Part shown: positions 1-5,882 of the stretch, piece after piece | Layout: each line of letters begins with the position of its first letter | Position numbering within the stretch: position 1 is the stretch's first letter | Source: Candidatus Blautia intestinipullorum | Lineage (GTDB): Bacteria > Bacillota > Clostridia > Lachnospirales > Lachnospiraceae | Direction: 5' to 3' | Assembly (NCBI GenBank): GCA_019120475.1 | Contig: DWVA01000339.1 | Span: 1 to 10,118, forward strand | Length of the DNA: 10,118 nt | Made by a program: the position numbers and the translations under genes | Notes under the pieces: generated by a model | What the model was told of the DNA's origin: nothing | The model's database searches: none | Seen by the model: the letters and a program-made list of their open reading frames with translations, nothing else

Positions 1-340
1 TGATAAAATTGAGCACTATTTAAAACTTAATCTGGGAAAATCGATCATGCTGATGGAGCTTTGCCATCAGTTCGGTATTTCTCAGCCATATATGAGCCGT
101 CTGTTTCGAAAATATTCAGGCAATTCGTTTAGCCAGCATTTGACAGAACTGCGCATGAATCGGGCAAAAGAACTGTTTCGTGAGAAACCGGACAGTTTTA
201 TTAAAGACGTTGCGGCGATGGTGGGATACGAAGATCAGTTCTATTTCAGCAGACTTTTCCGGTCCTATACAGGAAAAAGCCCATCTGAATTTTTAAAGGA
301 AATCGCAGATGAGGAGGAAAGTATAGATCTTTTGTCGTAA
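1..340 (+). CDS. AraC/YesN-type transcriptional regulator, C-terminal DNA-binding domain (5' truncated by window edge)
   Basis: The reading frame is open from base 2 to the stop at 338-340, so about 112 C-terminal residues are seen and the true start lies left of the window. They form the usual double helix-turn-helix of AraC/XylS proteins. The first HTH reads ELCHQFGISQPYMSRLFRKY, followed by the linker helix (LRMNRAKELF). The second is IKDVAAMVGYEDQFYFSRLF, ending in the signature GKSPSEF. The pattern of I-x2-YL-x2-NL before the first helix is what is found in YesN-like response regulators, where a receiver domain precedes this domain; the receiver cannot be seen here, so a sugar-responsive AraC protein is the alternative. 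By family knowledge it binds promoter DNA and activates transport or metabolic genes. Its targets are unknown. It is separated from the lepA gene run by a terminator and an insertion sequence, so no functional link to those genes is implied. Confidence 0.88.
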   Translation, partial: DKIEHYLKLNLGKSIMLMELCHQFGISQPYMSRLFRKYSGNSFSQHLTELRMNRAKELFREKPDSFIKDVAAMVGYEDQFYFSRLFRSYTGKSPSEFLKEIADEEESIDLLS

Positions 341-415
341 AATAAATTTATGATTTTTCGATATTGCATAGCTAAAAAATAAGTAGCCGTTAGTGGTTTA
401 TAAATTGTGTTTTGT

Positions 416-450
416 AAGGTGGACGCGGAAAATCCGCGGGCCACCTTTTT
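416..450 (+). terminator. Rho-independent terminator after the AraC-type gene
   Basis: AAGGTGG (416-422) pairs with CCACCTT (441-447), and CGCGGA (424-429) pairs with TCCGCG (433-438) around an AAA loop. Only A423 and GG439-440 are unpaired. T448-450 extends the run of Ts. The stem is long and GC-rich and lies about 75 bases after the stop at 340, so it probably ends that transcript. It also insulates the IS from read-through. Confidence 0.82.
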
Positions 451-457
451 ATAATAT

Positions 458-514
458 GGGTCGGATAGACCCAGTTGAGTACGTTGGAGTTTCTCAACAG
501 AGAAACGGAAACGT
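458..514. other. Non-coding stretch with consecutive hairpins, function unknown
   Basis: GGGTC (458-462) pairs with GACCC (468-472). After it, ACGTT (481-485) pairs with AACGT (510-514) and GTTTCTC (489-495) pairs with GAGAAAC (500-506) around an AACA loop. The two helices of the second hairpin are separated by a symmetric 3x3 internal loop with GGA on both sides. An alternative pairing, GTTGAG (474-479) with CTCAAC (493-498), would exclude it. No T-run follows, so this is not a typical terminator. I do not recognise it as a known riboswitch or RNA family. The strand of any transcript is not known. Confidence 0.35.
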
Positions 515-526
515 GCGAAATATAAT

Positions 527-561
527 CCACCCGCTATGCGGGCAATGTCGTCAACTTAAGA
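527..561 (+). repeat. Left terminal inverted repeat of the IS
   Basis: The repeat starts CCACCCG, has a variable 5-base spacer (CTATG), and continues CGGGCAATGTCGTCAACTTA and then AGA. The CCCG and CGGG arms on either side of the spacer can form a small stem, CCCG-CTATG-CGGG. Its core, aatgtcgtcaacttaag, reappears in inverted orientation at the other end. Confidence 0.88.
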
Positions 562-632
562 GTATTTGCTTCAAAAAAAAGCAGCATGATACCACGTAAT
601 TGAGTGTATTGTTACAAATAATCGCATCACAA

Positions 633-662
633 ATAGGACTGCTGATTTTTGAACAGTCCTAT
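633..662 (-). terminator. Probable terminator-like hairpin downstream of the transposase gene
   Basis: ATAGGACTG (633-641) and CAGTCCTAT (654-662) form a perfect 9-bp stem with a 12-base loop, 22 bases past the transposase stop on the minus strand. On the minus strand the stem is followed by only a short T-run (TTTGTG counting the last stem base), so termination may be weak. Its position between the gene and the IS end fits ending the transposase transcript inside the element. Confidence 0.45.
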
Positions 663-684
663 ATCCTTCTTGTTGTGGTCTTAT

Positions 685-1938
685 TTAAATACAGCTTTTC
701 ATATGGCTGTAATATCTCCGGCGTGTATGTTTTCGGTATCTGCCAAACCTTCTATCGGGGCGGATAATGGAATATATTTTGGAAGATTCTTCCACTATCC
801 GGCATATCATCTCGTTGCATATGGACAAGGACGACCGCAAAAGACGTATGATACAGCTTTTTATCCGGTTTAATATATAGCTGCGGTTAGACTGGTAATC
901 ACACCTGTTGTCGGCAGACACAATGATCCTTGAATCCGCCTCCGATTTTATGATCGCAGCCAGATTGGATAAATACATCGCTGCAAAGAACTCCTGCCGG
1001 ATACTGACAGGTTTAACGCTGTTAAATGCTTCTATTTCAAGCCGGTTCTTAAGCTCCCTGTATTTGCTTTCAACTCCCCAGCGTAGCCGGTATAAATCCG
1101 GAAAATTCTCCGCAGCCATCTGTTCGGGAGTTAGATTTGTCACCAGATATTCGGTGCTGCCGTCTTCCAGCAAAAAGTGAACGCTCCTTAAAGTAAGGGC
1201 CTCTTTATCACGGGAAGCGGGATATGTAAATAAAGCGTCGTTCTGTTCTGCCATGGCTTTCTTAAATGTTTTTGGCGTACGCATAACAAACAGGACTCCT
1301 TTGGAGTTTAGATAGCGAAACATGTCCTCGGAAGGGTATCCCCTGTCAAAAAGTATGACGCTGTTTGAAAACCCGGGCAAAAAATCCACGTGGGATTTGG
1401 CCGATTCCCGTTCATTGTAACGATAGGGATGAAGAGAAACGTCAACCAGAATATCATTCAACACATCATAAAGAACGGATGCGGAAGCAAGGGGGGACAC
1501 TATTTCTGTCTTGTTTGGGTTGCCTCCAAACACCTCGTAATTCTCTTTTGATTCTGGAATCTGTATTGTGCTTCCATCAACAGCGTAAATATGGAAGTTA
1601 TTCCATGTGCGTAAATCTGCTGTCCGTAAATAGAACTGCTTCACAGAAAGACGGAATAATTCAAGAAACGCTTTATGAGAAATGCCCTGTCTTGCCTTTG
1701 AAACCGCCTGTTTTGATACAAACGGAGGAGCCTCAGATGGAAAAGTGTCTAAAAATTGGGAATAGTTTATGGGAATGGATTTATGAACCGACTGGAGCAC
1801 AAAGTAAATCAGGTTGGAGAAAGGAAGTTTTCCTGAACGTGTAAAAGCATTACCGATGCGATGCCTTGCCAGAAAATCTGCCGATGTGATAAGCTCATTA
1901 GAAGATTGTAAGATGGACGTTAAAAGTCTTGTATTCAT
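685..1938 (-). CDS. IS4-family DDE transposase, full length (417 aa)
   Basis: This enzyme cuts and joins the ends of its IS by the two-metal DDE chemistry of the IS4 (Transposase_11/DDE_Tnp_1) family. The catalytic triad is visible: D121 in VDGST, D198 in LFDRGYPS and E290 in RWGVESKYRELK. The last also holds the YREK signature, Y283-x2-R286-x3-E290-x6-K297. About 400-430 aa is usual for this group, and no frameshift or stop breaks the frame, so it is probably functional. The C-terminus is rich in Arg, Lys and Tyr. An in-frame ATG at 1968 would add 10 residues. I chose the ATG at 1938 because GAGG lies 7 bases upstream of it and the longer start would fall inside the leader hairpin. The gene opposes all neighbours. 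Confidence 0.93.
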   Translation of the reverse strand: MNTRLLTSILQSSNELITSADFLARHRIGNAFTRSGKLPFSNLIYFVLQSVHKSIPINYSQFLDTFPSEAPPFVSKQAVSKARQGISHKAFLELFRLSVKQFYLRTADLRTWNNFHIYAVDGSTIQIPESKENYEVFGGNPNKTEIVSPLASASVLYDVLNDILVDVSLHPYRYNERESAKSHVDFLPGFSNSVILFDRGYPSEDMFRYLNSKGVLFVMRTPKTFKKAMAEQNDALFTYPASRDKEALTLRSVHFLLEDGSTEYLVTNLTPEQMAAENFPDLYRLRWGVESKYRELKNRLEIEAFNSVKPVSIRQEFFAAMYLSNLAAIIKSEADSRIIVSADNRCDYQSNRSYILNRIKSCIIRLLRSSLSICNEMICRIVEESSKIYSIIRPDRRFGRYRKHTRRRYYSHMKSCI

Positions 1939-1945
1939 AAAAACA

Positions 1946-1975
1946 CCTCGCATTGAAAATGTAATCAACGCGAGG
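1946..1975 (-). promoter_or_regulatory. Leader hairpin masking the transposase ribosome binding site
   Basis: On the minus strand CCTCGC-G-TTGA pairs with TCAA-T-GCGAGG, giving an 11-bp stem with one G-U pair and an 8-base loop. The last bases of the 3' arm are the GAGG Shine-Dalgarno for the start at 1938. Transcripts entering from outside the IS would fold it and hide the RBS. This is the same logic as the read-through protection known for IS10 and IS50 of the IS4 family. Here it is inferred from sequence only. Confidence 0.6.
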
Positions 1976-1994
1976 CAACATTTTTTGAACGTTT

Positions 1995-2000
1995 TGTCAA
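1995..2000 (-). promoter_or_regulatory. Candidate -35 hexamer of the transposase promoter
   Basis: The minus strand carries a perfect TTGACA here, inside the IS and upstream of the leader hairpin. At 16-17 bases spacing the next hexamer is TTGCCT or TGCCTC, a poor -10, although a TG dinucleotide lies near. A weak promoter is normal for a transposase. A start around 1970 would begin within the hairpin's 5' arm, so the element's own transcripts would not mask the RBS. The start site is unproven. Confidence 0.3.
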
Positions 2001-2031
2001 GTGTTTTTAGGCATTTTTTATTTTTGATATA

Positions 2032-2066
2032 TCTTAAGTTGACGACATTGCCCGTTTTACGGGTGG
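2032..2066 (-). repeat. Right terminal inverted repeat of the IS
   Basis: Read on the minus strand it matches the left repeat at 30 or more of 35 positions. The only differences fall in the 5-base spacer (TAAAA instead of CTATG), which sits between the same CCCG and CGGG arms. Differences confined to the hairpin loop suggest that the stem, not the loop sequence, is conserved. Confidence 0.88.
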
Positions 2067-2260
2067 GGGCGACTGATTTTTCTGAAAGGATTTACTTGAG
2101 AAGTTATAATTTAATAGGATGTACGGTATGGTGTTGTTTATTTGGTTTAATAACAGAATAAAATATTAAAGTATGTGTGTCTGTTTTGAACATACTATTT
2201 CCTGTTTACTTTGTCGCTATTTTTTTGTTTTACCTTTTCCGCAAATTACAATTTCGAGAA
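2067..2260. other. AT-rich intergenic region between the IS and the lepA promoter
   Basis: There is no credible gene. The stretch is rich in T and A runs, unlike the GC-richer genes downstream. AGTATGT (2170-2176) can pair with ACATACT (2190-2196) over a 13-base loop, with A-rich flanks on the left and a short T-run on the right. It could be a weak terminator or nothing. If the usual upstream neighbours of lepA were once here, no remnant of them can be recognised. Confidence 0.5.
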
Positions 2261-2267
2261 TTAGCAC

Positions 2268-2296
2268 TTGTAACTTGGAACGTATGTTTGTATAAT
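2268..2296 (+). promoter_or_regulatory. Promoter P1 upstream of lepA
   Basis: TTGTAA (2268-2273) and a perfect TATAAT (2291-2296) are separated by the optimal 17 bases. This is a sigma-A type promoter about 230 bases upstream of lepA. An SOS-box-like palindrome occupies most of the spacer, so a repressor bound there would block RNA polymerase. Confidence 0.7.
2277..2290 (+). promoter_or_regulatory. LexA/SOS-box-like operator inside promoter P1
   Basis: The sequence GGAACGTATGTTTG matches the Bacillus/Clostridia LexA consensus CGAACRNRYGTTYC at 12 of 14 positions; only the two outermost bases differ. It keeps both half-sites (GAAC and GTTT) and the central R-N-R-Y. It sits between the -35 and -10, the typical place for LexA repression. 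LexA binding is inferred. Confidence 0.5.
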
Positions 2297-2397
2297 GAGA
2301 GAAGAAACTGGTAAATACAGGGATTTGGCGGGATTTGCCGGAAAATGAAGGACAGAACGGGAGAGAAAAACGTCTTTTATAAACCCCGGGGCATGTC

Positions 2398-2427
2398 TGG
2401 ACTTGCCGGCGGCAGGTGTGCTATAAT
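2398..2427 (+). promoter_or_regulatory. Second promoter P2, extended -10 type, upstream of lepA
   Basis: A perfect TATAAT (2422-2427) is preceded by TGC, the extended -10 element. Eighteen bases upstream is TGGACT (2398-2403), matching the -35 consensus at four positions. A start near 2434 would give a leader of about 90 bases before lepA. This promoter lacks the SOS-like palindrome, so it could give basal expression when P1 is repressed. Confidence 0.6.
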
Positions 2428-2463
2428 GAGGCACGAATGCCACAGAAACATACACCGCGTCCG

Positions 2464-2490
2464 TGTACAGGCGGGATTGTCCCATGTACA
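2464..2490 (+). promoter_or_regulatory. Leader hairpin upstream of the lepA ribosome binding site
   Basis: TGTACA (2464-2469) pairs with TGTACA (2485-2490), and GGGA (2473-2476) pairs with TCCC (2480-2483) around a TTG loop. GGC on one side and a single A on the other are unpaired. An alternative stem, TACAC (2451-2455) with GTGTA (2463-2467), uses the same bases, so the two folds exclude each other. There is no T-run, so it is not a terminator. The hairpin ends 18 bases before the AGGAGG at 2509. Any regulatory role is speculative. Confidence 0.3.
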
Positions 2491-2525
2491 GGGATGTTAC
2501 AGAGAAAGAGGAGGAAAACTGCGTA

Positions 2526-4334
2526 ATGACAGATCAGAGTAAGATCCGAAATTTCTGCATTATTGCACATATAGATCATGGGAAGTCCACTTTGGCTGAC
2601 CGTATTATAGAGAAAACAGGACTGCTGACCCAGAGGGAGATGCAGTCGCAGGTTCTGGATAATATGGATCTAGAAAGGGAGAGAGGAATTACCATTAAAT
2701 CTCAGGCGGTTCGTATTGTATATAAAGCGAACGATGGAGAAGAATACATTTTTAATTTGATAGATACTCCGGGACATGTGGATTTTAACTATGAGGTGTC
2801 CCGAAGCCTTGCGGCCTGTGACGGAGCGATTCTGGTGGTGGATGCGGCTCAGGGAATCGAGGCGCAGACCCTTGCCAATGTTTATCTGGCGCTGGATCAC
2901 GACCTGGATGTTCTTCCGGTGATTAATAAGATCGATCTTCCCAGCGCTGAGCCTCAGCGGGTTATCAATGAAATTGAGGATGTGATCGGGCTGGAAGCGC
3001 AGGATGCTCCTCAGATTTCGGCAAAGACAGGGCTGAATATAGAGGAAGTTCTGGAGCAGATCGTGAAAAAAATTCCGGCTCCGGAGGGAGACGCAGATGC
3101 GCCGCTGAAGGCTTTGATCTTCGATTCTGTTTACGATTCCTACAAGGGAGTGATCGTATTCTGCCGGCTGATGGACGGCCGTGTGAAGAAGGGCACCAAG
3201 GTCCGGATGATGGCTACCGGATTCACGGCGGAGGTCGTGGAGGCAGGATATTTCGGCGCAGGCCGTTTTATTCCCTGCGAAGAACTGACTGCAGGCATGG
3301 TGGGATATTTCACCGCCAGCATTAAAAACGTAAGAGACACCCGCGTGGGTGATACAGTCACGGAAGACGGAAGGCCCTGTGCCGAAGCGCTTCCCGGATA
3401 CAAAAAGGTCCAGCCGATGGTTTACTGCGGGCTTTATCCTGCGGACGGAGCAAAATACGGAGACTTAAGAGACGCTCTTGAGAAGCTTCAGCTTAATGAC
3501 GCTTCCTTATTTTATGAGCCGGAGACCTCCGTTGCCCTTGGATTTGGATTCCGCTGCGGCTTTCTGGGACTGCTTCATCTGGAGATCATCCAGGAACGTC
3601 TGGAAAGAGAATATAACCTGGATCTGGTGACCACGGCGCCCAGCGTTATTTACAAAGTGTATAAGACGAACGGGGAGGTTGTGGATCTTACCAATCCTAC
3701 GAATCTGCCGGATCCCTCTGAAATTGACTATATGGAAGAGCCCATGGTTAATGCGGAGATTATGGTAACTACGGAATATATAGGCGCGATCATGGAACTG
3801 TGTCAGGAGCGCCGCGGACAGTATATCGGCATGGATTATATGGAAGAAACAAGAGCGCTTCTGAAATATAAGCTTCCTCTGAACGAGATCATCTATGATT
3901 TCTTTGACGCCTTGAAATCAAGATCCAGAGGATATGCGTCTCTGGACTATGAACTCTGCGGATATGAGCGCAGCGAACTGGTGAAACTGGATATTCTGGT
4001 AAACAGAGAAGAGGTGGATGCCCTTTCCTTTATCGTCCACGCCGACACTGCTTACGAGAGAGGTCGGAAGATGTGCGAGAAGCTGAAAGAGGAGATTCCG
4101 AGACAGCTCTTTGAAATTCCTATCCAGGCGGCCATCGGCAGCAAGATCATTGCAAGAGAAACAGTGAAAGCAATGAGAAAAGACGTTCTCGCCAAGTGCT
4201 ACGGCGGTGATATCACCCGTAAGAAGAAGCTGCTGGAAAAACAGAAAGAAGGCAAGAAGCGTATGCGCCAGATCGGAAACGTAGAAATTCCGCAGAAGGC
4301 GTTCATGAGCGTTCTGAAGCTGGACGACAAATAA
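2526..4334 (+). CDS. lepA: Elongation factor 4 (LepA), ribosome back-translocating GTPase
   Basis: LepA is a translational GTPase that binds the ribosome and acts on stalled or mis-translocated complexes; a role in 30S assembly is also reported for the family. It is cytosolic or membrane-associated. The 602-aa product is of normal length. The GTPase motifs are G1 AHIDHGKS (14-21), G2 RGITIK (53-58), G3 DTPGH (80-84), G4 NKID (134-137) and G5 SAK (165-167). EF-G-like domains follow. The C-terminus carries the LepA-specific domain with YGGDITRKKKLLEKQKEGKK, which is lacking in EF-G. A longer frame opens at a GTG at 2463, but I chose the ATG at 2526: AGGAGG lies at 2509-2514, 11 bases upstream, and MTDQSKIRNFCIIAHIDHGK is the family's usual beginning. 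It is the first gene of the run and lies behind P1 and P2. The usual gpr/spoIIP neighbours upstream are absent. Confidence 0.97.
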   Translation: MTDQSKIRNFCIIAHIDHGKSTLADRIIEKTGLLTQREMQSQVLDNMDLERERGITIKSQAVRIVYKANDGEEYIFNLIDTPGHVDFNYEVSRSLAACDGAILVVDAAQGIEAQTLANVYLALDHDLDVLPVINKIDLPSAEPQRVINEIEDVIGLEAQDAPQISAKTGLNIEEVLEQIVKKIPAPEGDADAPLKALIFDSVYDSYKGVIVFCRLMDGRVKKGTKVRMMATGFTAEVVEAGYFGAGRFIPCEELTAGMVGYFTASIKNVRDTRVGDTVTEDGRPCAEALPGYKKVQPMVYCGLYPADGAKYGDLRDALEKLQLNDASLFYEPETSVALGFGFRCGFLGLLHLEIIQERLEREYNLDLVTTAPSVIYKVYKTNGEVVDLTNPTNLPDPSEIDYMEEPMVNAEIMVTTEYIGAIMELCQERRGQYIGMDYMEETRALLKYKLPLNEIIYDFFDALKSRSRGYASLDYELCGYERSELVKLDILVNREEVDALSFIVHADTAYERGRKMCEKLKEEIPRQLFEIPIQAAIGSKIIARETVKAMRKDVLAKCYGGDITRKKKLLEKQKEGKKRMRQIGNVEIPQKAFMSVLKLDDK

Positions 4335-4413
4335 GGGGCAGCGATATTTGATGTGCCGGGAAAAGGCATTTCCGCGGCCTGCGGAAGTATAAAAGACAAA
4401 GATGGTGGAAACG

Positions 4414-4659
4414 ATGACGAATATAAGAAAATTAACTGCTGTGACTTTAGCTGTCCTGCTCTGTACAGCTCTGGCAGGCTGCGGCTGCGGGAAGAAAAAA
4501 ACGGATCCCGCCTCAGAGCAGGTGCTGAAGATCAGCATTACTCCGGAACCTTCTCCGACGCCCGCCCCGGAAGAGATAGATCCGGAGGCAGTTGTCACAA
4601 ATGGGAATCTTACCATGGTGAACAGTTATCTGGCGGAGGATACAGGTGAAGAACAGTAA
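4414..4659 (+). CDS. Small putative lipoprotein, unknown function (81 aa)
   Basis: I do not recognise a named family. The N-terminus is a lipoprotein signal peptide: basic residues (NIRK), the hydrophobic stretch LTAVTLAVLLCTALA, and a lipobox L-A-G-C with the modified cysteine at residue 23. The expected mature protein is only about 59 aa. It begins CGCGKKK, has a Pro-rich linker (ITPEPSPTPAPEE), and ends in an acidic tail with NGNLTMVNSYLAEDTGEEQ. It would be anchored to the outer face of the membrane. The ATG at 4414 was chosen because GGTGG precedes it; an ATG at 4402 in the same frame would give 85 aa. Its end overlaps the start of hemW by 14 bases, so translation of the two is probably coupled. 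A lipid-anchored short tail with no folded domain suggests a tether or small accessory factor, but no function can be assigned. Confidence 0.75.
   Translation: MTNIRKLTAVTLAVLLCTALAGCGCGKKKTDPASEQVLKISITPEPSPTPAPEEIDPEAVVTNGNLTMVNSYLAEDTGEEQ
4635..4639 (+). promoter_or_regulatory. Ribosome binding site that decides the hemW GTG start
   Basis: GGAGG lies 6 bases before GTG at 4646, inside the lipoprotein gene. The next in-frame ATG (4670) has only A-rich sequence ahead of it. This favours the GTG start and translational coupling. Confidence 0.7.
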
Positions 4660-5791
4660 AAAAATTCCCATGGAGCTGTATATCCATATTCCGTTCTGTG
4701 TGAAAAAATGCGAGTATTGTGATTTTCTCTCCGGACCGGCTGACGAGGAAAGAAAAAAGGCGTATATAGAAGCTCTTCTCTCTGAGATCAGAGGGATTCC
4801 TTCTCTGGAAAGAGACAGCAGAGAAGTGACGTCCGTATTTATCGGCGGGGGAACTCCTTCGCTTATAGAAGGATCTGAGATAGAGAGGATCCTGGAAACT
4901 CTTCGGATGCTTTTTTCTTTCGCCCCTGATGCGGAGACCTCAATAGAGGCAAACCCCGGCACGCTTACTGCGGAAAAACTGGAAACATACCGGAAAGCCG
5001 GAATAGGAAGGCTCAGTCTCGGCCTACAGTCCACAGAAGACAGGATACTCCGGACGCTTGGACGGATACATACCTGGCAGGATTTTCTGGAAAGCTACCG
5101 GAAGGCGCGGCAGGCAGGATTTGAAAATATCAATGTGGATCTGATGTCCGCTGTGCCCGGCCAGACTTATAAGGACTGGATCAGCAGTCTGCGGACAGTC
5201 GCTGAGCTGAGTCCGGAGCATATTTCCGCCTACAGTCTGATCATTGAACCGGGAACGCCTTTTGCCGGAAGAAAACTGGATCTTCCGGATGAGGACACAG
5301 AATACCGGATGTATGAAGATACGGCGTCGGTATTGGAAGAATGCGGATACGAACAATATGAAATTTCAAATTACGCCCGTAAAGGATATGCCTGCCGTCA
5401 TAATATCGGATACTGGATAGGGACGGACTATCTGGGGATCGGTCTTGGAGCGTCTTCGCTTTTTGCGGGAAGGCGCTTTTGCAATACAGACAGTATGGAG
5501 CAATACCTGAAATACAGCTCCGTCCCCGAAAAAATCCGCAAAGATACAGTTGTGCTTACGAAAAAAGAGCAGGAAGAGGAATTTATGTTTCTGGGACTGA
5601 GAATGACAGAAGGCGTTTCCGAAAAAAAATTCCGACTCCGGTTCGGAATCCCTATGGAGCAGATTTATGGAGAGGTGCTGGAAAAATACAAAAATATGGG
5701 TTTTCTGGAGAAAAAAGAAGATTTCTGGAGATTTACGCGGAAAGGGATCCATGTAAGCAACCATATTCTGGCGGATTTTCTTCAGGACTGA
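4646..5791 (+). CDS. hemW: Radical SAM heme chaperone HemW
   Basis: HemW binds heme and is thought to insert it into respiratory proteins; it is often mis-annotated as coproporphyrinogen dehydrogenase HemN. The 381-aa length is typical. The radical SAM cluster motif is C18-x3-C22-x2-C25 in HIPFCVKKCEYCDF. The further cysteine of true HemN (CxC) is replaced by D26-F27, which argues for HemW. GGGTP, the SAM-binding motif, is at 67-71. The HemW heme-binding signature HNxxYW is intact as HNIGYW (252-257), followed by GIGLGASS. A C-terminal HemW winged-helix-like region ends the protein. The start is GTG at 4646, set by the GGAGG upstream. The lepA-hemW neighbourhood is widely conserved in Firmicutes, here with a lipoprotein gene between. 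The usual following genes, hrcA-grpE-dnaK, are replaced by uvrA. Confidence 0.95.
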   Translation: MKNSKKIPMELYIHIPFCVKKCEYCDFLSGPADEERKKAYIEALLSEIRGIPSLERDSREVTSVFIGGGTPSLIEGSEIERILETLRMLFSFAPDAETSIEANPGTLTAEKLETYRKAGIGRLSLGLQSTEDRILRTLGRIHTWQDFLESYRKARQAGFENINVDLMSAVPGQTYKDWISSLRTVAELSPEHISAYSLIIEPGTPFAGRKLDLPDEDTEYRMYEDTASVLEECGYEQYEISNYARKGYACRHNIGYWIGTDYLGIGLGASSLFAGRRFCNTDSMEQYLKYSSVPEKIRKDTVVLTKKEQEEEFMFLGLRMTEGVSEKKFRLRFGIPMEQIYGEVLEKYKNMGFLEKKEDFWRFTRKGIHVSNHILADFLQD

Positions 5792-5871
5792 GGCAGCATA
5801 TTTTCCGGCGGGGCGAGAAAAATACAGATAAACAGCAGGGCAGCCTGCCGGCGTGATATATACAGAAAAGC

Positions 5872-5877
5872 AGGAGG
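5872..5877 (+). promoter_or_regulatory. Ribosome binding site of uvrA
   Basis: AGGAGG is 5 bases before the ATG at 5883 and decides the start. The alternative GTG at 5853 in the same frame has no such site and would add ten residues not typical of UvrA. Confidence 0.8.
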
Positions 5878-5882
5878 AAAAA

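Larger units (their letters stand above)
527..2066 (-). mobile_element. IS4-family insertion sequence, complete, 1,540 bp
   Basis: A single intact transposase on the minus strand is enclosed by near-perfect 35-bp inverted repeats at 527-561 and 2032-2066. Both the size and the single-ORF layout are normal for the IS4 family. Family membership rests on the transposase signature Y-x2-R-x3-E-x6-K. I compared the bases outside the repeats (ending ...aatataat on the left, beginning gggcgact on the right) and found no direct repeat that could be a target-site duplication, even when shifting the ends inward. The element either rearranged after insertion or its true ends differ from those chosen. Exact IS name not assigned. 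Confidence 0.88.

Noticed and set aside
393..599. 68-aa plus-strand frame across the terminator and IS left end
   Set aside because: It crosses a terminator hairpin and an IS inverted repeat, has no RBS and no protein-like pattern.
2188..2201. GAACATACTATTTC as a second LexA-like site
   Set aside because: Only the first half-site (GAAC) fits; the second half lacks GTT. No promoter overlaps it.
2463..2525. Longer LepA start at GTG 2463
   Set aside because: The added residues do not resemble LepA N-termini, and a good AGGAGG sits just before the ATG at 2526.
4370..4386. Hairpin TTCCGC-ggcct-GCGGAA between lepA and the lipoprotein gene
   Set aside because: Only six base pairs and no T-run, so not supported as a terminator; too short to call a regulatory element.
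3918..4616. 232-aa minus-strand frame across the lepA end and the lipoprotein gene
   Set aside because: Antisense to two supported genes, with Phe/Leu/Ser-rich shadow composition and no motif.
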